Origin: Prevotella sp.
GTDB lineage: Bacteria > Bacteroidota > Bacteroidia > Bacteroidales > Bacteroidaceae
Length of the DNA stretch: 56,825 nt
Direction of reading: 5' to 3'
Assembly (NCBI GenBank): GCA_017402445.1
Contig: JAFPME010000042.1
Location: 1-56,825, forward strand
Part shown: piece after piece, positions 49,696 through 56,825 of the stretch
Layout: each line of letters opens with the position of its first letter
Numbering within the stretch: position 1 is the first letter of the stretch
Notes under the pieces: generated by a model
The model's database searches: none
The model's input: only the letters and a program-made list of their open reading frames with translations
What the model was told of the DNA's origin: nothing
Made by a program: the position numbers and the translations under genes

Positions 49696-50274
49696 CTATA
49701 GCTGACGGCTGATGACCTCCTCAATGACTTGTGGGAAGTGGGCCTGTTCCAGTTCGTGAATCTTGGCAGCGATATCGTCAGGCGTGTCATCGGGAGCCAG
49801 GGCAGTGTGGAACTGGGCGATGATTTCGCCGCCGTCGCACACTTCCGATACGTAGTGGATGGTGATGCCGCTCTCTTTTTCGCCTGCCGCCTTCACTGCT
49901 TCGTGCACATGGTGGCCCCACATGCCGCGTCCTCCGTATTTAGGCAGCAGCGAGGGATGGATGTTGACGATGCGGTGTGGATAAGCTTGCAGCAGGAAGT
50001 CGGGGACCATCAGCAGGAATCCTGCCAAGACGATGAACTGAACATCATGCTCTTGCAGCAGGGGCATCAGCTTGCTTTCGTCGTTGAAGTCGGCTTTGGA
50101 CATGACGGAACGGTCGACACCGAGCCGTTCTGCACGCACAAGGGCGTAGGCATCGGCTTTGTTGCTCAGCACGAGCGAAACGTTTACTTCCGGTTTGTCG
50201 GCAAAGTAGCGGATGATGTTCTCACAGTTGGTGCCGCTGCCGGAGACCAAGATGGCGATGTTTGTTGTTGGCAT
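49696..50274 (-). CDS. purN: Phosphoribosylglycinamide formyltransferase
   Basis: Third step of purine synthesis; transfers formyl from 10-formyl-THF. The 192-residue length is standard. The substrate loop NIAILVSGSGTNCENII is at the N-terminus. The formyltransferase signature IVNIHPSLLPKYGGRGMWGHHVHEAVKAAGEKESGITIHYV contains the catalytic Asn-His and the family Asp lies in SEVCDGGEII. The gene is first in the window's minus-strand group to end at the bidirectional terminator; the S4 protein gene lies upstream. Confidence 0.94.
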   Translation of the reverse strand: MPTTNIAILVSGSGTNCENIIRYFADKPEVNVSLVLSNKADAYALVRAERLGVDRSVMSKADFNDESKLMPLLQEHDVQFIVLAGFLLMVPDFLLQAYPHRIVNIHPSLLPKYGGRGMWGHHVHEAVKAAGEKESGITIHYVSEVCDGGEIIAQFHTALAPDDTPDDIAAKIHELEQAHFPQVIEEVISRQL

Positions 50275-50309
50275 GGTTCTCTGTTGTTTTGCAGGTGGTG
50301 GTGATTCTC

Positions 50310-50792
50310 TTAGAACGATTCGTCGAAGTCGAATTCATCTTCATCATCGAATCCGAAAAGGATGGGGTCCGTGAAGTCGTCGAGGGCGCGCCGCTCTTTC
50401 TTCGTGGGACGTCCTGTGCCGCGAGCACGGTCGACGAAACCGCTGATACGGCTCATCTCCAGCAGTTCGTACTGCCTCGGATCGGTGACGTTCTCGTAGA
50501 TTTCAGGTACAAGCTTCGCTCCTACGCGCTGTTCGATGCACTTTAGCACGCGGAAGGAGTAGGTGATGGGCGGTTTCTTCACGCTGACCACTTCGCCTAC
50601 CTTCAGCGGACGCGAGGGCTTCGCGTTGGCGGAATCGATGGTGACACGCCCGTTCTTGCAGGCATCGGCGGCGATGCTGCGTGTCTTGAAGATACGCGAA
50701 GCCCACAGCCATTTGTCGAGTCTGGCTGTCGTAGCGGTCCCTTTCTCGGTGGGAGCTGTTTGTCCGTTCTTGTTGTCCGACTTGTTCTTCAT
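50310..50792 (-). CDS. S4-domain RNA-binding protein (HslR-like)
   Basis: The 160-residue protein has an S4 domain (about 30-90: ARLDKWLWASRIFKTRSIAADACKNGRVTI and VGEVVSVKKPPITYSFRVLK) and a polar/acidic C-terminus ending DDEDEFDFDESF. The S4/Hsp15 group binds 50S subunits carrying nascent chains. ATG 50792 is preferred over a longer upstream frame because the Lys-rich start MKNKSDNKNG fits. pth lies 38 bp upstream and purN 35 bp downstream. Confidence 0.85.
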   Translation of the reverse strand: MKNKSDNKNGQTAPTEKGTATTARLDKWLWASRIFKTRSIAADACKNGRVTIDSANAKPSRPLKVGEVVSVKKPPITYSFRVLKCIEQRVGAKLVPEIYENVTDPRQYELLEMSRISGFVDRARGTGRPTKKERRALDDFTDPILFGFDDEDEFDFDESF

Positions 50793-50830
50793 TGTTTTTT
50801 TTATTGAGCCGATGTGCAGCCGTAGCCCCG

Positions 50831-51433
50831 TCACGCTTCATGAACTGTGTTTTGTGGCTTCGGTGCAGTCTTTTTCTTGTTGAACTGGTTCATCGTGATG
50901 TCGATGCCAGCAAGAACAAAGCTTTTGATCACCTCGACGGCTGTGTCAATAGCGGGCTGAAGCGTCTTCATTTCCTCCTCCGAGTAGTGTCCCAGCACGT
51001 AGTCAATCTGACCGCCGCGAAGGAATTCGTTTCCGATACCCATGCGCAGACGCGGGTATTGCTGTCCGATGAGTTGCTGGATGTGCCCCAGTCCGTTGTG
51101 CCCACCGTTGCTGCCGCTGCCTTTCAGCCGAAAGGTGCCCAGCGGAAGAGCCAGTTCGTCGGCGATGACGAGCAGACGGCTTTGTTCAATATTCTCTTTT
51201 TGAAGCCAATAGCGCACGGCATTGCCACTGAGATTCATGTAGGTGGTTGGTTTCAGCAAGATGATTTTCCTGCCTTTGAGCGTCGTCTCTGCCACAAATC
51301 CATAGCGTTTGTCCTCAAAACAAATATTGGACGCCTTGGCAAAGGCGTCCAATACCATATATCCTGTGTTGTGGCGTGTCCCTTCGTATTCGTTTCCGGG
51401 GTTGCCCAGGCCAACAATCAGATACTTGTCCAT
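50831..51433 (-). CDS. pth: Peptidyl-tRNA hydrolase
   Basis: Frees tRNA from peptidyl-tRNAs that drop off ribosomes. The 200-residue protein begins [31 protein letters not shown], with catalytic His in RHNTG, and has [34 protein letters not shown] (conserved His-Asn) and [13 protein letters not shown] 51433 is the family start; the longer frame upstream is not conserved. It follows rplY on the same strand; the rplY-pth pairing is common in bacteria. Confidence 0.95.
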   Translation of the reverse strand: MDKYLIVGLGNPGNEYEGTRHNTGYMVLDAFAKASNICFEDKRYGFVAETTLKGRKIILLKPTTYMNLSGNAVRYWLQKENIEQSRLLVIADELALPLGTFRLKGSGSNGGHNGLGHIQQLIGQQYPRLRMGIGNEFLRGGQIDYVLGHYSEEEMKTLQPAIDTAVEVIKSFVLAGIDITMNQFNKKKTAPKPQNTVHEA

Positions 51434-51519
51434 TTGTTCGGTTGTGCGATGCTCGTCGCGGGCAGCTGCCAACTGGTTCCAGAGCACGCCAAGCCAGCGT
51501 CCAAACATCAGTCAGATTC

Positions 51520-52122
51520 TTATGCCTCCTCAGCAGCTTCCTGAGCAGCGGCGTTAGACTTACGTGTTGCCTTGATGGTGCAAACCACAACCTCTTTACT
51601 TGTTGCCATTTCAAGTCCGGGGAAGCTCAGGTCGCCCACCTTGATGCTCTTGCCAATGTTGAGGTTGGTCACGTCGATGTCGAGAGTCTCAGGAATATCC
51701 TGGAACTTGGCGGTGACGTTCACCTTGCGGACAATGAGAGACAGACGGCCACCGTCGCGCACACCCTGTGCCAGACCGTTCAGCTTCACGGGGATGCCGA
51801 TAGTGATAGGCTTGCTCTCGTTGATTTCGTAGAAGTCAACATGCAGCAGAGCGTCGCTTACGGGATGGAACTGGAGCTCCTTGATGATAGCGGGATGTGA
51901 CTCGCCGTCAATGTTGAGGTTGATGACATAGATGTGGGGAGTGTAGACAATCTTGCGCAGCTCAGTCATGGGAACAGAGAAAGCCATTGCCTCAGGCAGG
52001 CCGTTCTCACCGCGCTTCTCGCCGTAGATGTTGCAGGGAACGAGTCCCTCTTTACGCATTTGCTTCGTTGCCTTCTTGCCAGTTTCTGTTCTCTTCTGGC
52101 CGTTTACTACGATTTCTTTCAT
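51520..52122 (-). CDS. rplY: 50S ribosomal protein L25 (CTC form)
   Basis: Binds 5S rRNA in the central protuberance. The 200-residue CTC-type protein has an N-terminal L25 domain (about 1-95: MKEIVVNGQKRTETGKKATKQMRKEGLVPCNIYG) and a C-terminal TL5/CTC extension (VIRLVNVTAKFQDIPETLDI-like). It heads a minus-strand group with pth, the S4 protein and purN, from a promoter at 52203-52210. All but purN act on ribosomes or tRNA. Confidence 0.94.
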   Translation of the reverse strand: MKEIVVNGQKRTETGKKATKQMRKEGLVPCNIYGEKRGENGLPEAMAFSVPMTELRKIVYTPHIYVINLNIDGESHPAIIKELQFHPVSDALLHVDFYEINESKPITIGIPVKLNGLAQGVRDGGRLSLIVRKVNVTAKFQDIPETLDIDVTNLNIGKSIKVGDLSFPGLEMATSKEVVVCTIKATRKSNAAAQEAAEEA

Positions 52123-52202
52123 ACTGTTGTGTTACTCTAAATTAAGTTGTAAATGAAAATAATTATGTGTACTTAATTCGCCATCACACGAAAAAAGCGG
52201 TG

Positions 52203-52210
52203 CAAAGGTA
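52203..52210 (-). promoter_or_regulatory. -7 promoter box for rplY
   Basis: Reads TACCTTTG on the minus strand, 80 bp before the ATG. Confidence 0.75.
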
Positions 52211-52294
52211 TTACTTTTTTACCACATGAGCAACGATTCTCTTAAAAAAAGTAGAAAATGTGTGCGATTTCTTGCATGAAATACATATTTTTTT

Positions 52295-52302
52295 TACTTT
52301 TG
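52295..52302 (+). promoter_or_regulatory. -7 promoter box for nusB
   Basis: TACTTTTG, 35 bp before the ATG at 52338, divergent from rplY. Confidence 0.65.
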
Positions 52303-52337
52303 CATCGTAATAACATGTGGAAAAAGATTTGATATCG

Positions 52338-53315
52338 ATGATTAATAGGGAATTAATTCGCATCAAGATAGTTCAGTTAACCTACGCATACTATCAAAAC
52401 GGAAACAAGAACATGGATACGGCCGAAAAGGAACTCCTTTTCAGCTTGTCAAAAGCGTATCACCTTTACAACTATTTGCTCTTGCTCATGGTTGCACTCA
52501 CCAAAGAGGCACGCAAACATTACGATGTTGAATGTGCGCGTGCTAAGCGTGAGGGGGGCGAAATGCCGTCGGACAAGTTTGCTTACAACAAGTTCGCCCT
52601 GCAGCTGGAAGAGAACCTGATGCTTTGCGAGTTCCAGGAAACGCAGAAAGTGACGTGGGACGATGACATCGAATACGTCAGGAAACTGTATGGACAGATC
52701 GTTCAGAGCCAGGTTTATCAAGATTATATGGCCAGCAGTGACGACAGCTATGAGGCAGACCGCGAGGTATGGCGGAGAATCTACAAGGACCTCATCACCG
52801 ACAACGACGATTTGGATGCCTTGCTTGAAGAGAAATGCATCTTCTGGAACGACGACAAGGAAGTCGTTGACACCTTTGTGCTGAAGACCATCAAGCGCTT
52901 CGATCCCAAGACGAAGAAGAATCAGGAGTTGCTTCCGGAGTACAAGGACGAGGAGGACAAGGATTTCGCGCGGAAGTTGTTCCGTTCCACTATCCTCAAT
53001 GCTGACCAGTATCAGCGCTATATGAGTGAAGCATCTCGTAATTGGGACTTTTCACGGTTGGCTTACATGGATGTTGTCATCATGCAGATAGCCATTGCTG
53101 AGATGATGACCTTTCCGGGCATCCCACTGAATGTGACCATTAACGAGTACGTTGACTTAGCCAAAGTGTATAGTACGCCCAAGAGTGGAGGGTACATTAA
53201 CGGCATGCTTGATGCCATTGCGCGTCATCTTTCAGCCACAGGTGTGCTGTTGAAGCCTGTTCCTGAGGTCCGTAATGGCCGTGATATTCGTCATCAACAG
53301 GAAGAAAAACATTAA
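52338..53315 (+). CDS. nusB: Transcription antitermination/rRNA factor NusB (long form)
   Basis: Binds boxA RNA with NusE and supports rRNA transcription. At 325 residues it is the Bacteroidetes long form: an extra N-terminal region (about 1-215, starting INRELIRIKIVQLTYAYYQNG) precedes a NusB-like C-terminal domain (about 215-305: FRSTILNADQYQRYMSEASRNWDFSRLAYMDVVIMQIAIAEMMTFPGIPLNVTINEYVDLAKVYSTPKSGGYINGMLDAIA). I preferred the ATG at 52338 over a GTG at 52317. yajC follows after 14 bp. Confidence 0.92.
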   Translation: MINRELIRIKIVQLTYAYYQNGNKNMDTAEKELLFSLSKAYHLYNYLLLLMVALTKEARKHYDVECARAKREGGEMPSDKFAYNKFALQLEENLMLCEFQETQKVTWDDDIEYVRKLYGQIVQSQVYQDYMASSDDSYEADREVWRRIYKDLITDNDDLDALLEEKCIFWNDDKEVVDTFVLKTIKRFDPKTKKNQELLPEYKDEEDKDFARKLFRSTILNADQYQRYMSEASRNWDFSRLAYMDVVIMQIAIAEMMTFPGIPLNVTINEYVDLAKVYSTPKSGGYINGMLDAIARHLSATGVLLKPVPEVRNGRDIRHQQEEKH

Positions 53316-53329
53316 ACAATTCAATCAAT

Positions 53330-53662
53330 ATGACTTCAATTTTATTAGCATCGCAGGCGCAAGGCAGCGGAGGCGGTATGAGTATGATTATCATGATGGT
53401 GGCCATTTTCGCCATCATGTGGTTCTTTATGATTCGTCCTCAGCAGAAGAAACAAAAAGAAATACGTGCATTCCAGAATGCGCTGACCGAAGGAACGAAA
53501 GTGATTACCGGCGGCGGCATCTATGGCACAGTGAAGCGCATCGACCTTGCTGCTAATGTCGTGGAGGTAGAAATCGCAAAAGGCACTGTGATCCGGGTGG
53601 ATCGCGGATATGTCTTTGCTGACACCAGCTCGGCAATGCAAGCAGCTCAGACAGGGAAATAA
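53330..53662 (+). CDS. yajC: Preprotein translocase subunit YajC
   Basis: Accessory subunit of the Sec/SecDF membrane machinery. The 110-residue protein has one membrane segment (MSMIIMMVAIFAIMWFFMI) followed at once by RPQQKKQKE and a small beta domain (GTKVITGGGIYGTVKRID..VVEVEIAKGTVIRVDRGYV). Start and length fit the family. Between nusB and the YbbR-like gene in the same operon. Confidence 0.94.
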   Translation: MTSILLASQAQGSGGGMSMIIMMVAIFAIMWFFMIRPQQKKQKEIRAFQNALTEGTKVITGGGIYGTVKRIDLAANVVEVEIAKGTVIRVDRGYVFADTSSAMQAAQTGK

Positions 53663-53691
53663 ACGTTGTCCAGCCTGATAGCATTGCTCTC

Positions 53692-54669
53692 ATGAACGAG
53701 TCATCGCGCATCTCCCGTATCGTCAGGAATTTCCTGTTCGGCATCGTAAACAAGGAGTTCCTGATTTTTTTGTTCTTTCTCTTCGTGAGTGGAGCATTCT
53801 GGCTCATGATGACACTCAACGAGGATGCTGAGAAGGAACTGAAGATACCCGTAAGGCTCACGGGAGTGCCGCGCAATGTCGTCATCACAAGCGACGTGAC
53901 CGATACGGTGCGCGTCAACTTGAAGGATAAGGGCTACATGTTGCTGCCTTACGTTTACGGCGAGGTGCTGCAGCCGGTGTCACTTACTTTCAAAAACTAC
54001 GACAAAGGCAACGGACGGGCTTCCGTTACGTCGTCGGAACTGCTGAAGCTCATCAAGCCCATGCTGTTCAAGTCGACGGTTGTCACCTCCGTCAAGCCCG
54101 ATCGTTGGGACATCACGTACAATTTTGGTGAAAGCAAGAAAGTGCCGGTGCGGCTGAAAGGTTCCATTGTGCCGAACGAGAGCTATTTCCTCTCGAATGT
54201 CATCATCGAACCAGAGATGGTAACGGTCTATGCCAGTCGTCAGAAACTAGACAGCATCCGCAGCATCTACACGAACCACGTGAAGCTGAAGAATCTCAAC
54301 GACACCATCGTAAAGGACATTTCGCTGCACACCATGAACGGCGTGAAGATTGTTCCGTCGGAAGTGAAGGTTACGTTCTGTCCTGACGTGCTCACAGAAG
54401 AGAGCGTAGAGGTGCCCATACGGGCTGTGAACATGCCGCAGGGTAAGGTGCTCCGCACTTTCCCCTCGAAGGTAAGGGTGATCTTTACAACAGGAGCCAG
54501 CATGTTCCGCAACATTCAAGTGGCTAACTTCAGCGTCATTGTTGACTATGAAGACATCAAGAATCACCCGTCCGAAAAGTGTACTGTCCGTCTGAAAGCT
54601 GTTCCGCACGGAGTGCGCAACGCGCGGACAGAAGTCGAGACGGTAGACTATCTGATCGAGGAACAATGA
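53692..54669 (+). CDS. YbbR-like domain protein
   Basis: The 325-residue protein has an N-terminal membrane segment (FLIFLFFLFVSGAFWLMMTL) and about three extracytoplasmic YbbR-type repeats of ~80 residues: KELKIPVRLTGVPRNVVI, SKKVPVRLKGSIVPNESYFLSNVIIEPEMVTVYA and VEVPIRAVNMPQGKVLRTFPSKVRVIF. Relatives such as CdaR act with diadenylate cyclase, but no dacA gene is here. The stop overlaps the coaE start (ATGA), so they are coupled. Confidence 0.88.
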   Translation: MNESSRISRIVRNFLFGIVNKEFLIFLFFLFVSGAFWLMMTLNEDAEKELKIPVRLTGVPRNVVITSDVTDTVRVNLKDKGYMLLPYVYGEVLQPVSLTFKNYDKGNGRASVTSSELLKLIKPMLFKSTVVTSVKPDRWDITYNFGESKKVPVRLKGSIVPNESYFLSNVIIEPEMVTVYASRQKLDSIRSIYTNHVKLKNLNDTIVKDISLHTMNGVKIVPSEVKVTFCPDVLTEESVEVPIRAVNMPQGKVLRTFPSKVRVIFTTGASMFRNIQVANFSVIVDYEDIKNHPSEKCTVRLKAVPHGVRNARTEVETVDYLIEEQ

Positions 54670-55250
54670 GTGGCGGCTTGAAAATCGGCATCACTGGAGG
54701 AATTGGCAGCGGAAAGAGCTTTGTCTGCCGTCGTTTGGCCAGCCGTGGCCTCGCTGTTTACGATTGCGACTCAGCAGCCAAGCGGCTGATGCGTGACTCC
54801 GTCGAGTTGCGTTCCGCTCTGACTCAGCTCATCGGTGCTGACACTTATCGTGAAGGCGTGCTGAACAAACCGGTCGTGGCTGCCTTCATGATGCAGTCAG
54901 AAGAGAACACGTTGGCCGTCAACCGAATCGTTCATCCGGCTGTCTTCCGCGATTTTGAGGCTTCCGGACTGCATTGGGTGGAGAGTGCCATCATTTTTGA
55001 AAGCGGACTGTGGCGCTACGTAGACCGTGTGCTGTGCGTCACGGCTCCCGTTGAAGTCCGCATCCGGCGAGTGATGGAGCGCGATGGCATCAGCCGTGCA
55101 AAGACTCTTGAGTGGATTGGCAGACAAATGCCGCAGGAGGAAGTGCTCGCCCGCAGTGACTACGAAATCGTCAACGACGGCGTGTGCGACCTTGAAGGGC
55201 AGATAGACCGTCTGCTCGAACGAATAAAGACTGAAAATATACATATTTAA
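54666..55250 (+). CDS. coaE: Dephospho-CoA kinase
   Basis: Final step of CoA synthesis; phosphorylates the 3'-OH of dephospho-CoA. The 194-residue protein has the P-loop GITGGIGSGKSFVC near the N-terminus, the CoA-site YDCDSAAKRLMRD, HPAVF, a Glu-containing ESAIIFESGLWRYVDRVLCVT lid region and ISRAKTLEWIGRQMPQEEVLARSDY. It starts in the stop of the YbbR gene. Confidence 0.94.
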   Translation: MSGGLKIGITGGIGSGKSFVCRRLASRGLAVYDCDSAAKRLMRDSVELRSALTQLIGADTYREGVLNKPVVAAFMMQSEENTLAVNRIVHPAVFRDFEASGLHWVESAIIFESGLWRYVDRVLCVTAPVEVRIRRVMERDGISRAKTLEWIGRQMPQEEVLARSDYEIVNDGVCDLEGQIDRLLERIKTENIHI

Positions 55251-55275
55251 TATAATAGAAACAAGAAAGAAAACC

Positions 55276-55722
55276 ATGCAACTTACAATTCTATCAATTG
55301 CCGGAAGGCCCGGTTTGTATAAGCTCGTTTCCAGAGGAAAGGCTAATCTCATTGTTGAATCGCTCGACGAAGCTCACAAACGAATGCCGGCTTTCGCCAC
55401 CGACCGTGTGACGTCGCTTGCAGATATCGCTATGTATACCGATGCTGAGGATGTTCCTCTGATGACGATACTCGCTTCCTTGCGCGACAAGGAAGAAGGA
55501 AAGCCCGTCAGCATCAATTTCAAAAAAGTGTCAAGCAAGGAGCTCCGTGAGTATTTTTCCACAATCCTGCCCGACTTCGACCGCGAACGTGTGCACGACA
55601 GTGACATCCGCAAGCTCTTCACCTGGTACGACATCCTCATCAAAAACGGCATCACCGATTTTGAAAGCGACATGAGACCTACAGAAGGCGACAATATCGA
55701 CGACAGAATGCAGGAGGAATAA
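55276..55722 (+). CDS. DUF5606 conserved Bacteroidetes protein
   Basis: The 148-residue protein starts LTILSIAGRPGLYKLVSRGKANLIVESLDEAHKRMPAFATDRVTSLADIAMYT, the pattern I recall for DUF5606, conserved in Bacteroidetes. No signal peptide or membrane segment. It ends with an acidic tail. Often found beside coaE and yajC, as here. Function unknown. Confidence 0.85.
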   Translation: MQLTILSIAGRPGLYKLVSRGKANLIVESLDEAHKRMPAFATDRVTSLADIAMYTDAEDVPLMTILASLRDKEEGKPVSINFKKVSSKELREYFSTILPDFDRERVHDSDIRKLFTWYDILIKNGITDFESDMRPTEGDNIDDRMQEE

Positions 55723-55785
55723 AGACGTCCTGCAGCGCGATAACCAGTAGGAACGGCGCGTCCTGCTTCAAGAAGCCGCAAACCC

Positions 55786-55849
55786 AATCCGGGAATCCAG
55801 ACGATCTGCACCGTAGAAAGGCAGAAGTCCGGATTCCCGGATTCTTTTT
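55786..55849 (+). terminator. Long structured hairpin with T-run
   Basis: TCCGGGAATCC (55788-55798) and GGATTCCCGGA (55831-55841) form a perfect 11-bp stem, 13 bp with the flanking AA/TT. The loop holds two more nested pairings (GAC/GTC and TCTGC/GCAGA). TTCTTTTT follows. It probably ends the nusB-DUF5606 operon. Confidence 0.75.
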
Positions 55850-55940
55850 CCCCCTTTGTTCCGCAGCGCAGTTCCGAAACCGCCGTTGCCCTGTTTCGGT
55901 TTGTATATCCCCATTTTTGGCTGCTGATGCAGCTTGTTTG

Positions 55941-55966
55941 TGTCAAACTGACGCTCCGTTTTGACA
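55941..55966. promoter_or_regulatory. Inverted repeat upstream of hsp20
   Basis: TGTCAAA / TTTGACA perfect 7-bp arms around a 12-bp spacer, 128 bp before the hsp20 start. It is a candidate operator; no clear -7 box was found for hsp20. Confidence 0.35.
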
Positions 55967-56093
55967 AAATGGCACGTTTTTGCGCGTGGTACACAAATTG
56001 CAAATGAATAGGTGAAGCCGAAGAATGAAAACGGAGGCGAAACAAAAAGCATTAACAGAACAGTAAAACAAAAAATAACAGGAGGTAAAAATT

Positions 56094-56525
56094 ATGATGT
56101 ATCCTACATTTGCAAGAAGTAATCAGTGGCTGCCGACAGTGTTCAACGATCTTTTCGATGACAACTTCATGCCACGAACCAATGCAACGGCCCCGGCCAT
56201 CAACGTGAAAGAAAGCGACAAACAATACACCGTGGAGCTTGCAGCCCCCGGTATGAAGAAGGAGGACTTCGATGTGAACATCAACCATGATGGCAACCTC
56301 GTCATCAAGATGGAGCACAAACAGGAGGCGAATGAAGAGGACAAGAAGGCTCGCTATTTGCGTCGCGAGTTCAGTTACACCAAGTACGAGCAGACGTTGA
56401 TACTGCCCGAGGACGTGAACAAGGAGAAGATAGCAGCCCGTGTGGCCGACGGAGTACTCACTGTCGAATTGCCCAAGATTGTGAAAGAAGAGGTCAAGGT
56501 GGCCCGTCAGATTACGGTGGGTTAA
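56094..56525 (+). CDS. Hsp20/alpha-crystallin small heat-shock protein
   Basis: ATP-independent holdase chaperone in the cytoplasm. The 143-residue protein has an N-terminal arm with NQWLPTVFNDLFDDNFMP and an alpha-crystallin domain (about 38-135: APAINVKESDKQYTVELAAPGMKKEDFDVNI..GNLVIKMEHK..GVLTVELPKIVKEE). The A-x-x-x-G-V-L motif (ARVADGVLTVELP) is clear. The gene is followed by AT-rich DNA and then a terminator and intron. Confidence 0.93.
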   Translation: MMYPTFARSNQWLPTVFNDLFDDNFMPRTNATAPAINVKESDKQYTVELAAPGMKKEDFDVNINHDGNLVIKMEHKQEANEEDKKARYLRREFSYTKYEQTLILPEDVNKEKIAARVADGVLTVELPKIVKEEVKVARQITVG

Positions 56526-56652
56526 TCCTCACCTCCCTTCACAGGGCTTTCCCCACAGGAAAAGAAGGTATTTAGATTTTTTCAGGATAGTGCTTAGATT
56601 CATTAGTTATTAGTTAGTTTTTATTAGATTGTGTGATTGTTAGATTATCTAC

Positions 56653-56681
56653 ACCCCGAGTGCGTGAGCATTCGGGGTTTT
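56653..56681 (+). terminator. Terminator directly before the group II intron
   Basis: ACCCCGA / TCGGGGT 7-bp stem with an inner TGC/GCA pair, then TTTTC. Group IIC introns are known to insert just after such hairpins. Confidence 0.8.
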
Positions 56682-56685
56682 CTGG

Positions 56686-56825
56686 GTACGCCCAGCATGG
56701 GCGTACGCTATAGGGTGCAAGTCCCGAACGAGCCCTGATAGTGGGAATCGTTAGCCAAGAGCAAGGGTGTCCGTGGCGACGCGGAATCTGAAGGAAGCTG
56801 GCGGCAAACACTCGGCCTTACGTAC
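56686..56825 (+). mobile_element. 5' part of a group IIC intron (cut by the window end)
   Basis: The sequence GTACGCCCAGCATGGGCG followed by CTATAGGGTGCAAGTCCCGAAC, TCGTTAGCC, GCAAGGGTGTCCGTGG and CGGAATCTGAAGGAAGC matches domain I of bacterial group IIC introns, most clearly the Oceanobacillus iheyensis intron as I remember it. The likely 5' splice end is the G at 56686, 5 bases after the terminator T-run. The reverse transcriptase would lie beyond the window. Confidence 0.9.

Overview
The window looks like a chromosomal segment of a Bacteroidales bacterium, most like Prevotella or a close relative. Three things point there. Many genes are preceded by the Bacteroidetes -7 promoter box TAnnTTTG (about 22 instances are listed), often only a few bases before the start codon. 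The gene families are typical of the group: DUF349, DUF5606, DUF2723, a BspA-like leucine-rich-repeat protein, an OMP beta-barrel/TonB-type protein, and surface proteins ending in a GVYI..GKK-V-K tail. The intergenic DNA carries GC-rich palindromic repeats and TTAACTCTTAATT-type repeats. This is inference from the sequence; no database was consulted.

Layout. 1-6.2 kb: lysS, gpsA, a secreted unknown, pgi and a HAD phosphatase. 6.2-9.8 kb: BspA-like protein and mnmA (minus), an M15-type peptidase and a membrane-tethered winged-helix regulator. 9.9-17.6 kb: a large DUF2723 glycosyltransferase-like protein, a convergent methionine sulfoxide reductase, a repeat-filled spacer, a PAP2 phosphatase, rsmA, a 22-bp periodic array, then frr-rsgA. 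17.7-24.3 kb: a surface-protein island with a dockerin-like protein, a cohesin-like protein, a small acidic peptide, a Gly-tailed lipoprotein and a LytS/LytTR two-component pair. 24.3-27.1 kb: an SPFH/RHH/small membrane protein operon, a pseudogene remnant and two tandem micro-ORFs. 27.4-33.4 kb: flippase-like protein, pepD, corA with a long leader holding a tiny acidic/proline uORF, and a DUF349 protein. 33.6-37.4 kb: tRNA-Gln, rsfS-ftsH-cdsA. 37.5-39.9 kb: GH5 glucanase and sugar symporter. 40.1-44.5 kb: menaquinone operon (thioesterase-menF-menD-menE). 44.5-49.5 kb: a second 22-bp periodic array, aroB and an outer-membrane beta-barrel protein. 49.7-52.2 kb: purN, an S4 protein, pth, rplY (minus). 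52.3-56.5 kb: nusB-yajC-ybbR-coaE-DUF5606, then hsp20. The window ends inside the 5' part of a group IIC intron.

Most genes are ordinary housekeeping. The most unusual material is non-coding: (i) two intergenic arrays with an exact 22-bp period, built in part from 15-bp odd palindromes separated by 7-bp spacers, plus a third 22-bp repeat in the frr leader; (ii) GC-rich palindromic repeats that appear to have entered reading frames (lysS end, gpsA start, DUF2723 loop), and a similar repeat-like insert in aroB; (iii) the corA leader with an MDDYPAD.. mini-peptide; (iv) two tandem 26- and 32-codon membrane-peptide ORFs with duplicated leaders; (v) the group IIC intron sitting directly behind a terminator hairpin.
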